Positions 54,414 through 63,403 of a stretch of 64,000 nt of DNA are shown one piece after another (position 1 is the first letter of the stretch; each line of letters opens with the position of its first letter). The position numbers were made by a program, and so were the translations under genes. The notes beneath the pieces are model-generated. The model saw only the letters and a list, made by a program, of their open reading frames with translations, made no database searches and had not been told where the DNA came from. Where the stretch lies: NCBI RefSeq assembly GCF_000510725.1, contig NZ_AZNZ01000004.1, positions 1 through 64,000 on the forward strand, in the 5' to 3' direction. Source of the DNA: Pseudoxanthomonas sp. J31 (GTDB lineage: Bacteria > Pseudomonadota > Gammaproteobacteria > Xanthomonadales > Xanthomonadaceae).

Positions 54414-54685
54414 ATGCGCTTCGCTGGTCCGGGATCCGCACCTGCGGCAACGCCGCGCGCATGGCCGTGCAGCGGGGCGTTGCCAGCGAGGCGGCCCGGG
54501 CACGCCGGTGCCCGATCTTGCATCGAGGTGGACGGCCTGGACGAGGCGCTACGCCGGGGGCGCGCGGCCGGCCTGCACCGGAATACGGTGCGGCCGCCGA
54601 GCCCTGGACGTGCGCCGCTTCTTCGTGCGCGACCCGCCGGGGCGGCTGCCCAGCATCCTGCGACACCGCCCGGCGGCCTGGGGGC
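54414..54685 (+). pseudogene. decayed VOC (glyoxalase-like) gene fragment
   Basis: A VOC half-domain is spread over three frames: WSGIRTCGNAARMAVQRG, then GTPVPDL, then IEVDGLDEALRRGRAAGL, and finally ALDVRRFFVRDPPGRLPSIL. The pieces follow the order of a VOC protein (edge strand, EVDDLDAA helix, then the WGVRRFFVRDPDG end). A good ribosome site and ATG remain at 54414. At least three frameshifts and loss of the N-terminal half make it a pseudogene. Confidence 0.6.
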
Positions 54686-54708
54686 GCGCTTGCGGCGCCC
54701 CTCGCCAG

Positions 54709-55950
54709 TCAGGCGACGAACTTGGCGATGGCCTTGCGCAGCCGCGCCAGGCCCTCGGCCACGTCGGCGTCGGTGATGTTCAGCGCCGGCACCAGGCGCA
54801 GCACGTCCGGGCCGGCCTGCAGCAGCAGCAGGCCCTCGTGCGCGGCCAGGTCGAGGATCTCGCCGGCGCGGCCCGCGTATTCGGAGTTGAGCACGGCGCC
54901 CAGCATCAGGCCGCGGCCACGCACCTGGGCGAACACGCCGAACTCCCCGCCGATCGCGGCCAGGCCCTCGCGCAACGCGTGCGACTGGCGCGAGACGTTG
55001 GCCGCGATCTGCGGCGAGGCCAGCTTGCGCAGGGCCACGCGCGCCACCGCCGCCGCCAGCGGATTGCCGCCGAAGGTGGTGCCGTGGGCGCCGAAGCCCA
55101 TGGCCTCGGCGACCTTCGGGCCGGCGAGCATGGCGCCGATCGGGAAGCCGCCGCCCAGGGCCTTGGCCAGGGTGACGATGTCCGGGACCACGTCGTCCTG
55201 CCAGTGCGCGAACAGGGTGCCGGTGCGGCCCATGCCGGCCTGGATCTCGTCCAGCACCAGCAGTGCATTGTGCTTGTCGCACAGCGCGCGCACCTGCTTG
55301 AGGAAGCCGGAGGCGGCCGGCATCACCCCGCCTTCGCCCTGCACCGGCTCCAGCATCACCGCGGCCACGTCGCCGGCGGCCATCGCCGTCTCCAGCTGCA
55401 CGATGTCGTTGAAGTCCACATAACGGAAACCGCCGGGCAGCGGCTCGTAGCCTTCCTGGTACTTGGGCTGGGCGGTGGCGGTGACCGCGGCCAGGGTGCG
55501 GCCGTGGAAGCTGCCGCGGAAGGTGACGATCACCCGCTGCTGCGGGGCACGCCCCTGGGCGGTGGCCCACTTGCGCACCAGCTTGATCGCGGCCTCGTTG
55601 GCCTCGGCGCCGGAGTTGCACAGGAACACGCGCTCGGCGAAGCGGCTGGCGGTCACCAGCTCCTCGGCCAGGCGCAGCGGCGGCTCGCTGAAGAAGATGT
55701 TGCTGGTGTGCCACAGCTTGCCGGCCTGCTCGACCAGGGCCGCGTGCAGGTCCGGGTCGTTGTGGCCCAGGCCGCACACGGCGATGCCGGCGCCGAAATC
55801 CACGTACTCGCGGCCTTCGCTGTCCCACAGTCGCGCGCCCTGGCCTCGCTCCAGCACCAGCTCGCGCTGCCGGTACACGGGCAGGAAATAGCGGTGGCCA
55901 AGGTCGATCAGGGAGGCGGTGTCGCCGGCAGCCGGCGTCGTGGCGTTCAT
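54709..55950 (-). CDS. argD: acetylornithine/succinylornithine-type aminotransferase
   Basis: The 413-residue product is a class III PLP aminotransferase of the ArgD/AstC group: LWDSEGREYVDFGAGIAVCGLGH, FLCNSGAEANEAAIKLVRKW, FRGSFHGRTLAAVTAT, LLVLDEIQAGMGRTG and TLAKALGGGFPIGA with the PLP Lys. In arginine synthesis it makes N-acetylornithine. Xanthomonads may use N-acetylcitrulline in this route; that cannot be seen here. The ATG at 55950 is used; a frame to 55983 is also open. Confidence 0.88.
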   Translation of the reverse strand: MNATTPAAGDTASLIDLGHRYFLPVYRQRELVLERGQGARLWDSEGREYVDFGAGIAVCGLGHNDPDLHAALVEQAGKLWHTSNIFFSEPPLRLAEELVTASRFAERVFLCNSGAEANEAAIKLVRKWATAQGRAPQQRVIVTFRGSFHGRTLAAVTATAQPKYQEGYEPLPGGFRYVDFNDIVQLETAMAAGDVAAVMLEPVQGEGGVMPAASGFLKQVRALCDKHNALLVLDEIQAGMGRTGTLFAHWQDDVVPDIVTLAKALGGGFPIGAMLAGPKVAEAMGFGAHGTTFGGNPLAAAVARVALRKLASPQIAANVSRQSHALREGLAAIGGEFGVFAQVRGRGLMLGAVLNSEYAGRAGEILDLAAHEGLLLLQAGPDVLRLVPALNITDADVAEGLARLRKAIAKFVA

Positions 55951-56107
55951 GGCAGTGGAATATCCGTGGAAGAAGGCCGGCACGGGGCCGGTGGGCCATT
56001 ATCCGCCTCGTTCGGCGATGCCGCCACGCCGTCGCCGGACCGGTGCCGGGCTCGCGTATCATCGGGCTGCCGCGCAGCGGCGCCTCCGCTCCCAACGACC
56101 GACCGCC

Positions 56108-57232
56108 ATGTCCCGCATCGAAACCCTCGCCGCCCGCGCCGGCAGCCGACCCGACCCGGCCAGCGGCGCGCTGTCGCCGCCGCTGCAGCTGGCCACCACC
56201 TTCGAGCACACGCCCGACGGCCAGCTGCCGCAGGGCTTCCTGTACCAGCGCTACGACAACCCGACCCAGCAGGAGACCGAGCAGGTGCTGGCGGCGCTGG
56301 AAAGTGCGAAGCGGGCGCTGCTGTTCCCCACCGGCATGGCCGCCGGCGCCACCGCGCTGCAGGCGCTGCCGCCGGGCAGCCACGTGCTGTTGTGCGACGA
56401 CAGCTATTTCTCGTTCCGGGTGCTGGCGGCACAACAGTTCCCGCGCTGGGGCCTGGAGTGCACGATCGTCGACTTCACCGACCTGGACGCGGTGCGCGCC
56501 GCGCTACGGCCCAACACCGCGTTGCTGTGGGCGGAGACCCCGTCCAACCCGCTGCTGAAGGTCAGCGACATCGCCGCGCTGGCGACCATTGCCCACCAGG
56601 CCGGCGCGCGCCTGCTGGTGGACGGCACCTTCGCCCCGCCGGTGATCCAGCAGCCGCTGGCGCTGGGCGCGGACATCGTCCTGCATTCGGCCACCAAGTA
56701 CCTGGGCGGCCACGGCGACGTGATGGGCGGAGTGCTGTGCTTCGCCGAGGACGGCGAACACGCCGCCGCCTGCCACCAGCTGCGCCTGCTGGCCGGCGCC
56801 ACCGCCTCGCCGTTCGCGGCGTGGATGATCCTGCGCGGGGTGCGCTCGCTGCCGGCGCGGATGGACTGGCATTGCCGCAACGCGCGCCGGGTGGCGGAGT
56901 TCCTCGCCGGCCATGCGAAGGTATCGGCGGTGCATTACCCCGGCCTGGCCTCGCATCCGCAGCACGCGGTGGCCGCGGCGCAGATGCGCGACTTCGGCGG
57001 CATGCTGTCGTTCGAGGTAGCCGGCGGACGCGAGGCGGCGCTGGCCGTGGCTTCACGCATGCGCCTGTTCACCAATGCCACCTCGCTGGGTTCGACCGAA
57101 TCGCTGGTCGAGCACCGCGCCTCGATCGAAGGCCCGGCCTCGACCACACCCGGCGGCCTGCTGCGGCTGTCGGTGGGCCTGGAGCACGCCGACGACCTGG
57201 TCGCCGACCTGGAGCAGGCGCTGGCCGGCTGA
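56108..57232 (+). CDS. Cys/Met metabolism PLP enzyme (cystathionine gamma-synthase/lyase type)
   Basis: The 374-residue product has the gamma-family fold: YQRYDNPTQQETEQ, FPTGMAAGATAL, LVDGTFAPPVIQQPLALGADIVLHSATKYLGGHGDVMGG with the PLP Lys in SATKY, and SLGSTESLVEH. Members make or split cystathionine or act on methionine. The exact reaction cannot be fixed from sequence. It is divergent from the aminotransferase gene. Confidence 0.88.
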   Translation: MSRIETLAARAGSRPDPASGALSPPLQLATTFEHTPDGQLPQGFLYQRYDNPTQQETEQVLAALESAKRALLFPTGMAAGATALQALPPGSHVLLCDDSYFSFRVLAAQQFPRWGLECTIVDFTDLDAVRAALRPNTALLWAETPSNPLLKVSDIAALATIAHQAGARLLVDGTFAPPVIQQPLALGADIVLHSATKYLGGHGDVMGGVLCFAEDGEHAAACHQLRLLAGATASPFAAWMILRGVRSLPARMDWHCRNARRVAEFLAGHAKVSAVHYPGLASHPQHAVAAAQMRDFGGMLSFEVAGGREAALAVASRMRLFTNATSLGSTESLVEHRASIEGPASTTPGGLLRLSVGLEHADDLVADLEQALAG

Positions 57233-57274
57233 GCGGCACGCGGCGCGGCGATCCCGCGCCGCGATCCTGCCGGC

Positions 57275-57712
57275 TTACCAGGTGCCGGTGTTGGGCATCG
57301 ACGCCCACGGCTCGGCCGGCGGCAGGGCCTCGCCCTTCTGCAGCAGCTCGATCGAGATCAGGTCCGGGGTGCGGACGAAGGCCATGCGGCCGTCGCGCGG
57401 CGGGCGGTTGATGGTCACGCCCATGGACTGCAGGTGCGCGCAGATGGCGTAGATGTCGTCGACCTCGAAGGCCAGGTGGCCGAAGTTGCGGGCGCTGCCG
57501 TAGTCCTCCGGTGCCGAACCGTCCTCCGGCGGCCAGTTGTAGGTCAGCTCGATCTCCGCCTCCGGGTTCTCCGGGGCGCCGAAGTAGACCAGGGTGTAGC
57601 GCCCGGCCTCGTTGTCCATGCGCCGGGTCTGCTTCAGGCCCAGGCCCTCGGTGAAGAAGCGGCTGGTCTTTTCCAGGTCGTGGACCCGGATCATCGCGTG
57701 CAGGTACTTCAT
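57275..57712 (-). CDS. gloA: lactoylglutathione lyase (glyoxalase I)
   Basis: The 145-residue product has the VOC double fold with four metal ligands in the expected places: LHAMIRV (His), EIELTYNW (Glu), [11 protein letters not shown] (His) and LISIELLQK (Glu). The start [16 protein letters not shown] and [12 protein letters not shown] fit short glyoxalase I enzymes, which convert the methylglyoxal-glutathione adduct to lactoylglutathione. A decayed VOC gene lies 2.6 kb away. Confidence 0.9.
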   Translation of the reverse strand: MKYLHAMIRVHDLEKTSRFFTEGLGLKQTRRMDNEAGRYTLVYFGAPENPEAEIELTYNWPPEDGSAPEDYGSARNFGHLAFEVDDIYAICAHLQSMGVTINRPPRDGRMAFVRTPDLISIELLQKGEALPPAEPWASMPNTGTW

Positions 57713-57787
57713 GGTGTTTCCGTAACGAAAAGGGGGCCGGCCATTGTAGGAGCGCGCCGCGGCCGGCGGCGGCGCGCGCGGCGCGAC

Positions 57788-58606
57788 TCAGTCCAGGAAC
57801 AGGTCCGGCAGCAGCGGCTTGGACGGATCGACGGCATAGCCGGACAGGTCGGTCACGCCGGCCTCGGCCAGCACCTCGTCGTCGATCAGGAAGCGGCCGC
57901 TGAAACCGGCCGCCTGGCGCACCAGGATCGCGTGCGCGGCATCGGCCATGATCTCCGGGCGGCGGCCGTTGCCGGCATCCACGCCGGGGATCATGTTCAG
58001 CGCGTCGGTGGCGATGAGCGTGCGCGGCCACAGCGCGTTGACCGCCACGCCCTTCGGCCCGAACTCCGCGGCCAGGCCCAGGGTGACGAAGCTCATGCCC
58101 ATCTTGGCCAGGGTGTAGCCGGTGTGCGGGGCCCACCACTTCGGGTCCAGGTTCGGCGGCGGCGCCAGGGTCAGGATGTGCGGGTTGGCCGCCTGCAGCA
58201 GGTGCGGCAGGCAGGCCTGGGCGCAGAGGAAGCTGCCGCGGGCGTTGACCTGCTGCATCAGGTCGAAGCGCTTCATCGGCGTGTCCAGGGTGCCACGCAG
58301 CCAGATCGCGCTGGCGTTGTTGACCAGGATGTCGATGCCGCCGAAGGCGTCCACCGTGGCCGCCACCGCGGCCTGCACCTGGTCTTCCTCGCGGATGTCG
58401 CACTTCAGCGCCAGGCCGCGGCCGCCGGCGGCGTCCACCGCTTCGGCCGCGGTATGGATGGTGCCCGGCAGCTTCGGGTTGGGCACCGCGGACTTGGCGG
58501 CGATGGCGACGTTGGCGCCGTCGCGCGCCGCGCGCAGGGCGATGGCCAGGCCGATGCCGCGCGAGGCACCGGTGATGAACAGGGTCTTGCCGGCGAGGCT
58601 GGTCAT
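57788..58606 (-). CDS. short-chain dehydrogenase of the HSDL2-like group
   Basis: The 272-residue product has the Rossmann motif FITGASRGIGLA, NNASAIWLRGTL and the YxxxK pair in YTLAKMG. The NNASAIWL and PKWWAPHTGYTLAKMGMS patterns place it with HSDL2-like SDRs. The usual catalytic Ser about 12-16 residues before Tyr is not obvious: the stretch reads LAPPPNLDPK. The substrate is unknown; in eukaryotes the group acts in fatty-acid metabolism. Confidence 0.85.
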   Translation of the reverse strand: MTSLAGKTLFITGASRGIGLAIALRAARDGANVAIAAKSAVPNPKLPGTIHTAAEAVDAAGGRGLALKCDIREEDQVQAAVAATVDAFGGIDILVNNASAIWLRGTLDTPMKRFDLMQQVNARGSFLCAQACLPHLLQAANPHILTLAPPPNLDPKWWAPHTGYTLAKMGMSFVTLGLAAEFGPKGVAVNALWPRTLIATDALNMIPGVDAGNGRRPEIMADAAHAILVRQAAGFSGRFLIDDEVLAEAGVTDLSGYAVDPSKPLLPDLFLD

Positions 58607-58697
58607 GCGCGTCTCCAGGTACAACGGGGGACGCGCATTGTCGCCCGGCACGCGCTGCGCGTGCGCGGTCGCGTGCGTCGCCGCCGCGGGCGGCGCG

Positions 58698-60713
58698 CTA
58701 GCGTGCCGCTTCCGCGCCGGCCGCGGCGGTGCGCAGGCGCAGCGTGGGCAGGCCCGAGACCGGGTGCGGCTCGACCTGGTGCGGCAGGTCGGCCACCGCC
58801 TCCACGATCCGCTCCAGCGCCGGGTCGGCGTCGGCATGCGGGCGCCAGGTGGCCAGCACGTCGAACGCGGGGGTGAAGTGCAGGGTCTGCGCGGTGCCGA
58901 TCCACAGCGGCTGGTGCCCCGGGCGCAGCTGCACCGGCGCCGCCCACAGCCGCAGCACGATGCGGCGGTCCGGGCGGGCGCCCTCGCGCACCATCAGCAG
59001 GGCCTCGGTGCGTGCGTCCAGGGTCGCCGGCAGCACCGGCACGCCGGCCGGCCACACGTCCTCGTCGAACATGTTCAGCGCCTGCTCCCAGCGCGCCTGC
59101 GGCTGCACCTTCCAGCCCTGCGCCTCCAGGCGCTCGCGCAGCGGGCCCAGCGGGCCGGCCACCTGCACGTCCAGCGGCCAGCGCTGGGCGTCGTCGAACT
59201 CGTTGCGGCGCGCCGGCTGCAGCGCCCAGTCGCGCTGCCACCAGGCCTGCAGGTCCTGGACCTCGATCGCCGGCCCCGGCGGCTCGAACTTGGCCAGCTT
59301 GGCCTCGATGTTGCGCGGCGCGTACCACAGCGCGGCCAACGCGAACACGCCGTAGAACGCCGCCGCCACCGGCTTGACCCAGAACGAGCGGTTGAAGCGG
59401 CGGCGGTAGGCGATGCCCAGCACCAGCAGCCAGACGATGCCCAGCAGCATCCCGCCGACCACGTCGCTGAGCCAGTGCGCGCCCAGGTACAGGCGGGCGA
59501 AGCCGATGACCGCCACCACCAGGCCGGAGACCATGTACGGCCAGACCCGGTCGCGCCCCGGCAGCTCGCGCGCGATCAGCACGGCGAAGAAGCCGAAGGC
59601 GATGGTGGACATGGTCACCGCGATCGAGGGGAAGCCGAAGCCGCTGCTGGCCGAGGGCGGGCGCACCACGTTGATGGTCGCGCCCAGCAGCCAGGTCAGG
59701 GCCAGACCGAAGCCCAGCGCCGCCAGCCAGTGCGCGGCGGCCATCCAGCGCTGGCGCCAGGCGAAATAGCCCAGCGCCGCGGCGCAGGCCGGGGCCAGCA
59801 CCGGCCAGTCGCCGAGCGAGGCCAGCGCCGCCAGCGGGTAGTCGGCCAGCGGGTTGCGCAGGGACAGCATCAGCTGGTGTACCGCCAGGTCCACGCCCAG
59901 CGGCTCGCCGTGGCCGACCACCACCAGCAGCAGGGCGAACCACACCCAGCCGATGGCCAGCAGCAGCACCGCCAGCAGCGCCAGCGGCACCGACTCGCGC
60001 CGCTGCGGGTCGAACACCGCCACCGAGTACTCGCCCAGCACCGGATGCCGGTGCGACCAGGCCAGCATCCGCGCCAGCACGGCGTCGGCGTGCTCGGCGA
60101 ACCAGCGGTAGGTGTACAGCACCACCGCCCAGGCCAGCGCCAGCACCGCCAGCAGCAGGCCCAGCACCACCACCAGGTGGCCGGCCACCGCGGCCACCGC
60201 GTCGTAGGCCCGGCCCAGGACCCAGCCCGGGGCCAGGAACAGCACGCCCCAGGACACGCAGGCCAGGCCGGAGGCGGTGAAGTAGCGTCGCACCGGCATC
60301 CTGGCCATGCCGGCAATGGCCGGGACGAACGGGCGGATCGCGCCGACGTAGCGGGCCAGCAGGATCGCGCTGAAGGCATTGCGCCGGAACAGGGTCTCGC
60401 CGCGCTCCAGCAGCTGCGGGTAGCGGCTGAACGGCCAGACCCCGCGCAGGCGGTCGCCCCAGCGCAGGCCGACCCAGTAGCTGATGGCGTCGCCGGCCAG
60501 GGCGCCGAGCGCGGCGCTGGCCACCGCGTAGGGACCGGAGATCTCGCCCATGCCGATCAGCACGCCCACCGCGAACAGCAGTGGCAGGGCCGGGACCACG
60601 GCCCCGACGATGATGAGCGCGTCGCAGAAGGCGATCGCGAAGATCACCACGCCGGCCAGCAGGGGGTGTTCCCCGATCCAGGCCAGGGTGGCTTCCATCC
60701 AGGAAGAATTCAT
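58698..60713 (-). CDS. DedA - PAP2 - LssY three-domain membrane protein
   Basis: The 671-residue product joins three parts. Residues 1-195 are a DedA/VTT domain (GDAISYWVGLRWG; ARYVGAIRPFVPAIAGMARM). Residues about 255-430 are a PAP2-like phosphatase core, with RPPS and a final motif ARLYLGAHWLSDVVGG. Residues about 440-671 are a soluble LssY-C-like domain. The middle PAP2 motif, normally PSGH, reads FPSIAVTMS, so the catalytic His is absent, and the Lys of the first motif is not seen. It is probably a lipid-handling protein in the inner membrane. It is monocistronic. Confidence 0.88.
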   Translation of the reverse strand: MNSSWMEATLAWIGEHPLLAGVVIFAIAFCDALIIVGAVVPALPLLFAVGVLIGMGEISGPYAVASAALGALAGDAISYWVGLRWGDRLRGVWPFSRYPQLLERGETLFRRNAFSAILLARYVGAIRPFVPAIAGMARMPVRRYFTASGLACVSWGVLFLAPGWVLGRAYDAVAAVAGHLVVVLGLLLAVLALAWAVVLYTYRWFAEHADAVLARMLAWSHRHPVLGEYSVAVFDPQRRESVPLALLAVLLLAIGWVWFALLLVVVGHGEPLGVDLAVHQLMLSLRNPLADYPLAALASLGDWPVLAPACAAALGYFAWRQRWMAAAHWLAALGFGLALTWLLGATINVVRPPSASSGFGFPSIAVTMSTIAFGFFAVLIARELPGRDRVWPYMVSGLVVAVIGFARLYLGAHWLSDVVGGMLLGIVWLLVLGIAYRRRFNRSFWVKPVAAAFYGVFALAALWYAPRNIEAKLAKFEPPGPAIEVQDLQAWWQRDWALQPARRNEFDDAQRWPLDVQVAGPLGPLRERLEAQGWKVQPQARWEQALNMFDEDVWPAGVPVLPATLDARTEALLMVREGARPDRRIVLRLWAAPVQLRPGHQPLWIGTAQTLHFTPAFDVLATWRPHADADPALERIVEAVADLPHQVEPHPVSGLPTLRLRTAAAGAEAAR

Positions 60714-60809
60714 CGGCGGATTATAGGAGCCGCCCCGCAACGGACGCTGTAGGAACGCGCCGCCGGCACCCCCCGGCCCCGGCGGTGGCCGGGTCCGGCG
60801 GCGGCCGGA

Positions 60810-62195
60810 TCAGGGCCCGGTACCGGCCTCGGGCACCGTCTCCGTATCCTCCCCGCCGGCCTGGTCCGTGGCCGGCGGCGGGGGGGCCGGCGGCGGCGCA
60901 GCCGCGCCGGTCCGCGCCACCCGCCAGACGATGTTGGCCAGGTCGTCGGCGATGACCAGGGCGCCGCGCGGATCCACGGTCACCCCCACCGGACGGCCAC
61001 GGGTGGTGCCGTCGTCGTCGCGGAAGCCGGTGGCGAAGTCGATCGGATCACCGGCCGGGCGGCCATTGCGGAACGGCACGAACACCACCTTGTAGCCCAC
61101 CGGCTCGGATCGGTTCCAGCTGCCGTGCATGCCGACGAAGACGCCCTCGGCGTACTCCGGCCCCATCACCGGGCTGGAGAAGTCCAGGCCCAGGGCGGCC
61201 ACGTGCGCGCCCAGGGCGTAGTCCGGGGTGATCGAGGCGGCGACCTTCTCCGGGTTCTCCGGCTTGACCCGCGTGTCGACGTGCTGGCCCCAGTAGGCCC
61301 AGGGCCAGCCGTAGAAGCCGCCCTCGCGCACCGAGGTCAGGTAGTCAGGCACCAGGTCCGGGCCGATCTCGTCGCGTTCGTTGACCACCGCCCACAGCTG
61401 GCCGCTGCCGGGCTGGATCGCCAGCGCGGTGGGATTGCGCAGGCCGCCGGCGTATTCGCGGTGCATGCCGGTCTGGGTATCGATCTCCCAGACCACGGCG
61501 CGGTCCTGCTCGGCGGTCATGCCACGCTCGGTGATGTTGCTGTTGGAGCCGATGCCCACGTACAGGAAGCGCCCGTCGGCACTGGCGGTCATCGCCTTGG
61601 TCCAGTGGTGGTTGATCTCCGACGGCAGCTTCGTAAGCACCTGCGGCTTGCCGGCCCGGGCCTGGGTCATGCCCGGCTGGTAGTCGAAGCGCACCACGGC
61701 GTCCTGGTTGGCCACGTAGAGGTTGTTGCCGACCAGCGCCAGGCCGTAGGGCGCGTCCAGGTCCTCGGCGAACACCGTCTGCAGCTCGTACTCACCGTCG
61801 CCATCGGCGTCGCGCAGCAGGGTCAGGCGGTTGCCACTGGGCACCTGGGTGGTGCCGGCGGCCTTGATCGGACCGGCGATCACGTCCTTGGGCTTGAGCG
61901 CGGGCGCGTTGCCCCCGCGACCCTCGGCCACCAGGATGTCGCCGTTGGGCAGGACCAGGGTCTGGCGCGGGATGCGCAGGTCGCGGGCGATGGCACGGAC
62001 CTCGAAGCCCTCCGGCACGACCGGCACCTGGTCGCCCCACTCGGACGGGTCGGCGATCTTCATCGACGGCAGCAGGCCGCGCTTCGGTTCCGGCAGTTCC
62101 GGGTTGGCACCGTGCTGGAGCGGGCCGGGTTCGGGATTGCAGGCCGCCAGCACGACGGTGGCACAGGCGGCGGCGACAAGCTTCAGGCGGTTCAT
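60810..62195 (-). CDS. PQQ-dependent sugar dehydrogenase-like lipoprotein (sorbosone dehydrogenase family)
   Basis: The 461-residue product has a lipoprotein signal (CATVVLAACN, Cys at about 19) and a six-bladed beta-propeller of the soluble glucose/sorbosone dehydrogenase family: LRIPRQTLVLPNGDILVAEGRGG, INHHWTKAM, RNPTALAIQPGSGQLWAVVNERDEIG, GMHGSWNRSEPVG and RPVGVTVDPRGALVIADD. PQQ and Ca2+ binding would use these loops. A Pro/Ala-rich tail follows. It overlaps the DUF2231 gene by four bases; the membrane partner may take the electrons. Confidence 0.88.
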   Translation of the reverse strand: MNRLKLVAAACATVVLAACNPEPGPLQHGANPELPEPKRGLLPSMKIADPSEWGDQVPVVPEGFEVRAIARDLRIPRQTLVLPNGDILVAEGRGGNAPALKPKDVIAGPIKAAGTTQVPSGNRLTLLRDADGDGEYELQTVFAEDLDAPYGLALVGNNLYVANQDAVVRFDYQPGMTQARAGKPQVLTKLPSEINHHWTKAMTASADGRFLYVGIGSNSNITERGMTAEQDRAVVWEIDTQTGMHREYAGGLRNPTALAIQPGSGQLWAVVNERDEIGPDLVPDYLTSVREGGFYGWPWAYWGQHVDTRVKPENPEKVAASITPDYALGAHVAALGLDFSSPVMGPEYAEGVFVGMHGSWNRSEPVGYKVVFVPFRNGRPAGDPIDFATGFRDDDGTTRGRPVGVTVDPRGALVIADDLANIVWRVARTGAAAPPPAPPPPATDQAGGEDTETVPEAGTGP

Positions 62196-62617
62196 CGCAC
62201 ACCTCCGGCGCGCAGCGGCCAGGCCGCGAAGAAAATGGAAACCAGCGCGACCGCGAACACCAGCACCGACAGCACCAGCGCCATCGGCATCGCGGCCCAG
62301 GCGTCGCGCGCATGGACCAGGGCATTGAGCAAGGCGAGGATCCACGCCACCGCCCACAGCAGGCAGTGCAGCGCCGAGCCGCGGGTGCGGCGCGAGGGCA
62401 CCAGGCCCAACAGTGCGCAGACCAGCGCGGCGGCGGCGAACACCAGGCCGCCGACGTTGAGCCAGGCGGCGAAGTTGATCCACTGGATCTCGTAGGTCCG
62501 CGCGTAGGCGATGTCGGCCAGCAGCGTGCCGAGGATCAGCGACAGGGCGCCGCCGAGCAGCAGCGCGTGGACGGGATGGAAGGCGGGTGCATACCGGCCT
62601 TCGACGGTTGCGACCAT
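62192..62617 (-). CDS. DUF2231 membrane protein, probable partner of the sugar dehydrogenase
   Basis: The 141-residue product has four membrane helices (about 15-37, 45-68, 80-100 and 108-133). FHPVHALLLGGALSLILGTLLADIAY with its conserved His is typical of DUF2231, which is often encoded next to PQQ-type dehydrogenases. It may bind a heme or a quinone. Its end overlaps the dehydrogenase start (ATGA), so the pair is cotranscribed. Confidence 0.85.
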   Translation of the reverse strand: MVATVEGRYAPAFHPVHALLLGGALSLILGTLLADIAYARTYEIQWINFAAWLNVGGLVFAAAALVCALLGLVPSRRTRGSALHCLLWAVAWILALLNALVHARDAWAAMPMALVLSVLVFAVALVSIFFAAWPLRAGGVR

Positions 62618-62738
62618 GGCAGGTCCTCCGTGGTGGACGCCGCGGCGTCGGATGGGCGGGAACGGCTTTCAGCCGAGGCCCATGGTCGCCGCACGTGGCT
62701 CACGGCCGCGTGTAGCCGCGGCCCGCGGACGCAGCGTC

Positions 62739-63335
62739 CTATTCCTCGTCCATCCAGACAAGCAGGTGCTGCAGCCGCCGGTGCGGATCGTCCTCCTGCA
62801 GCAGGGCGAGGCGCTGCTCCTCGGTGATCGGCAGGATCTCGGCCAGGCGCCAGCCCACCCAGTCCGCATCCTCGAGCAGGCGCAGGTTGGGTGCGTCGTG
62901 CAGCCCGCCCACCTTCTGCAGCAGTTCGCCCAGCAGCGTGCCCAGCACCGCGTGCTCGGGCAGCAGCCGCGCGCCGCTGCCGGGTTCTTGCCGCTGGTCG
63001 CGCCAGCGCACCTGGCCGACCAGCAGGCCGTTGTCGCGCACGCTGGTGCGGCTGACCCGGAACCGGCGCGCACCGCGCACGGCCAGGGTCAGCACCCCGC
63101 CCGGCTCGCTGCCGAAGTCCTCGATCAGCGCCTCCACCCCGAACGCCGCCGGCGTCGCCGGCGCGCCGCTCTCCTCGCCCTCCAGGATCATGCACACGCC
63201 GAAACTGCGGCCCTGGCGGCCGCACTCGGCGACCAGGTCCAGGTAGCGGCGCTCGAACACGCGCAGTCCCAGCGGCGCGCCGGGCAGCAGCACGGTGTGC
63301 AGCGGGAACAGCGGCAGGGCTTCGGTACTGGGCAC
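62739..63335 (-). CDS. Lon N-terminal (substrate-binding) domain protein
   Basis: The 198-residue product has the stand-alone Lon-N/LAN domain: LPLFPLHTVLLPGAPLGLRVFERRY, then FGVCMIL, VLTLAVRGARRFRV and a C-terminal helical bundle (PHRRLQHLLVWMDEE). It lacks ATPase and protease parts. Such proteins bind unfolded peptides; their role in bacteria is unknown. It lies upstream of the mpl gene on the same strand in the sense of location only; a gap of 68 bases separates them. Confidence 0.9.
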   Translation of the reverse strand: MPSTEALPLFPLHTVLLPGAPLGLRVFERRYLDLVAECGRQGRSFGVCMILEGEESGAPATPAAFGVEALIEDFGSEPGGVLTLAVRGARRFRVSRTSVRDNGLLVGQVRWRDQRQEPGSGARLLPEHAVLGTLLGELLQKVGGLHDAPNLRLLEDADWVGWRLAEILPITEEQRLALLQEDDPHRRLQHLLVWMDEE

Positions 63336-63403
63336 GGTGCGATGGCGTTCGGCTCGCCGGCAGGGTAACGCCGCCCGTTCAAGGCGGCGTCACGGCGGCG
63401 TGG

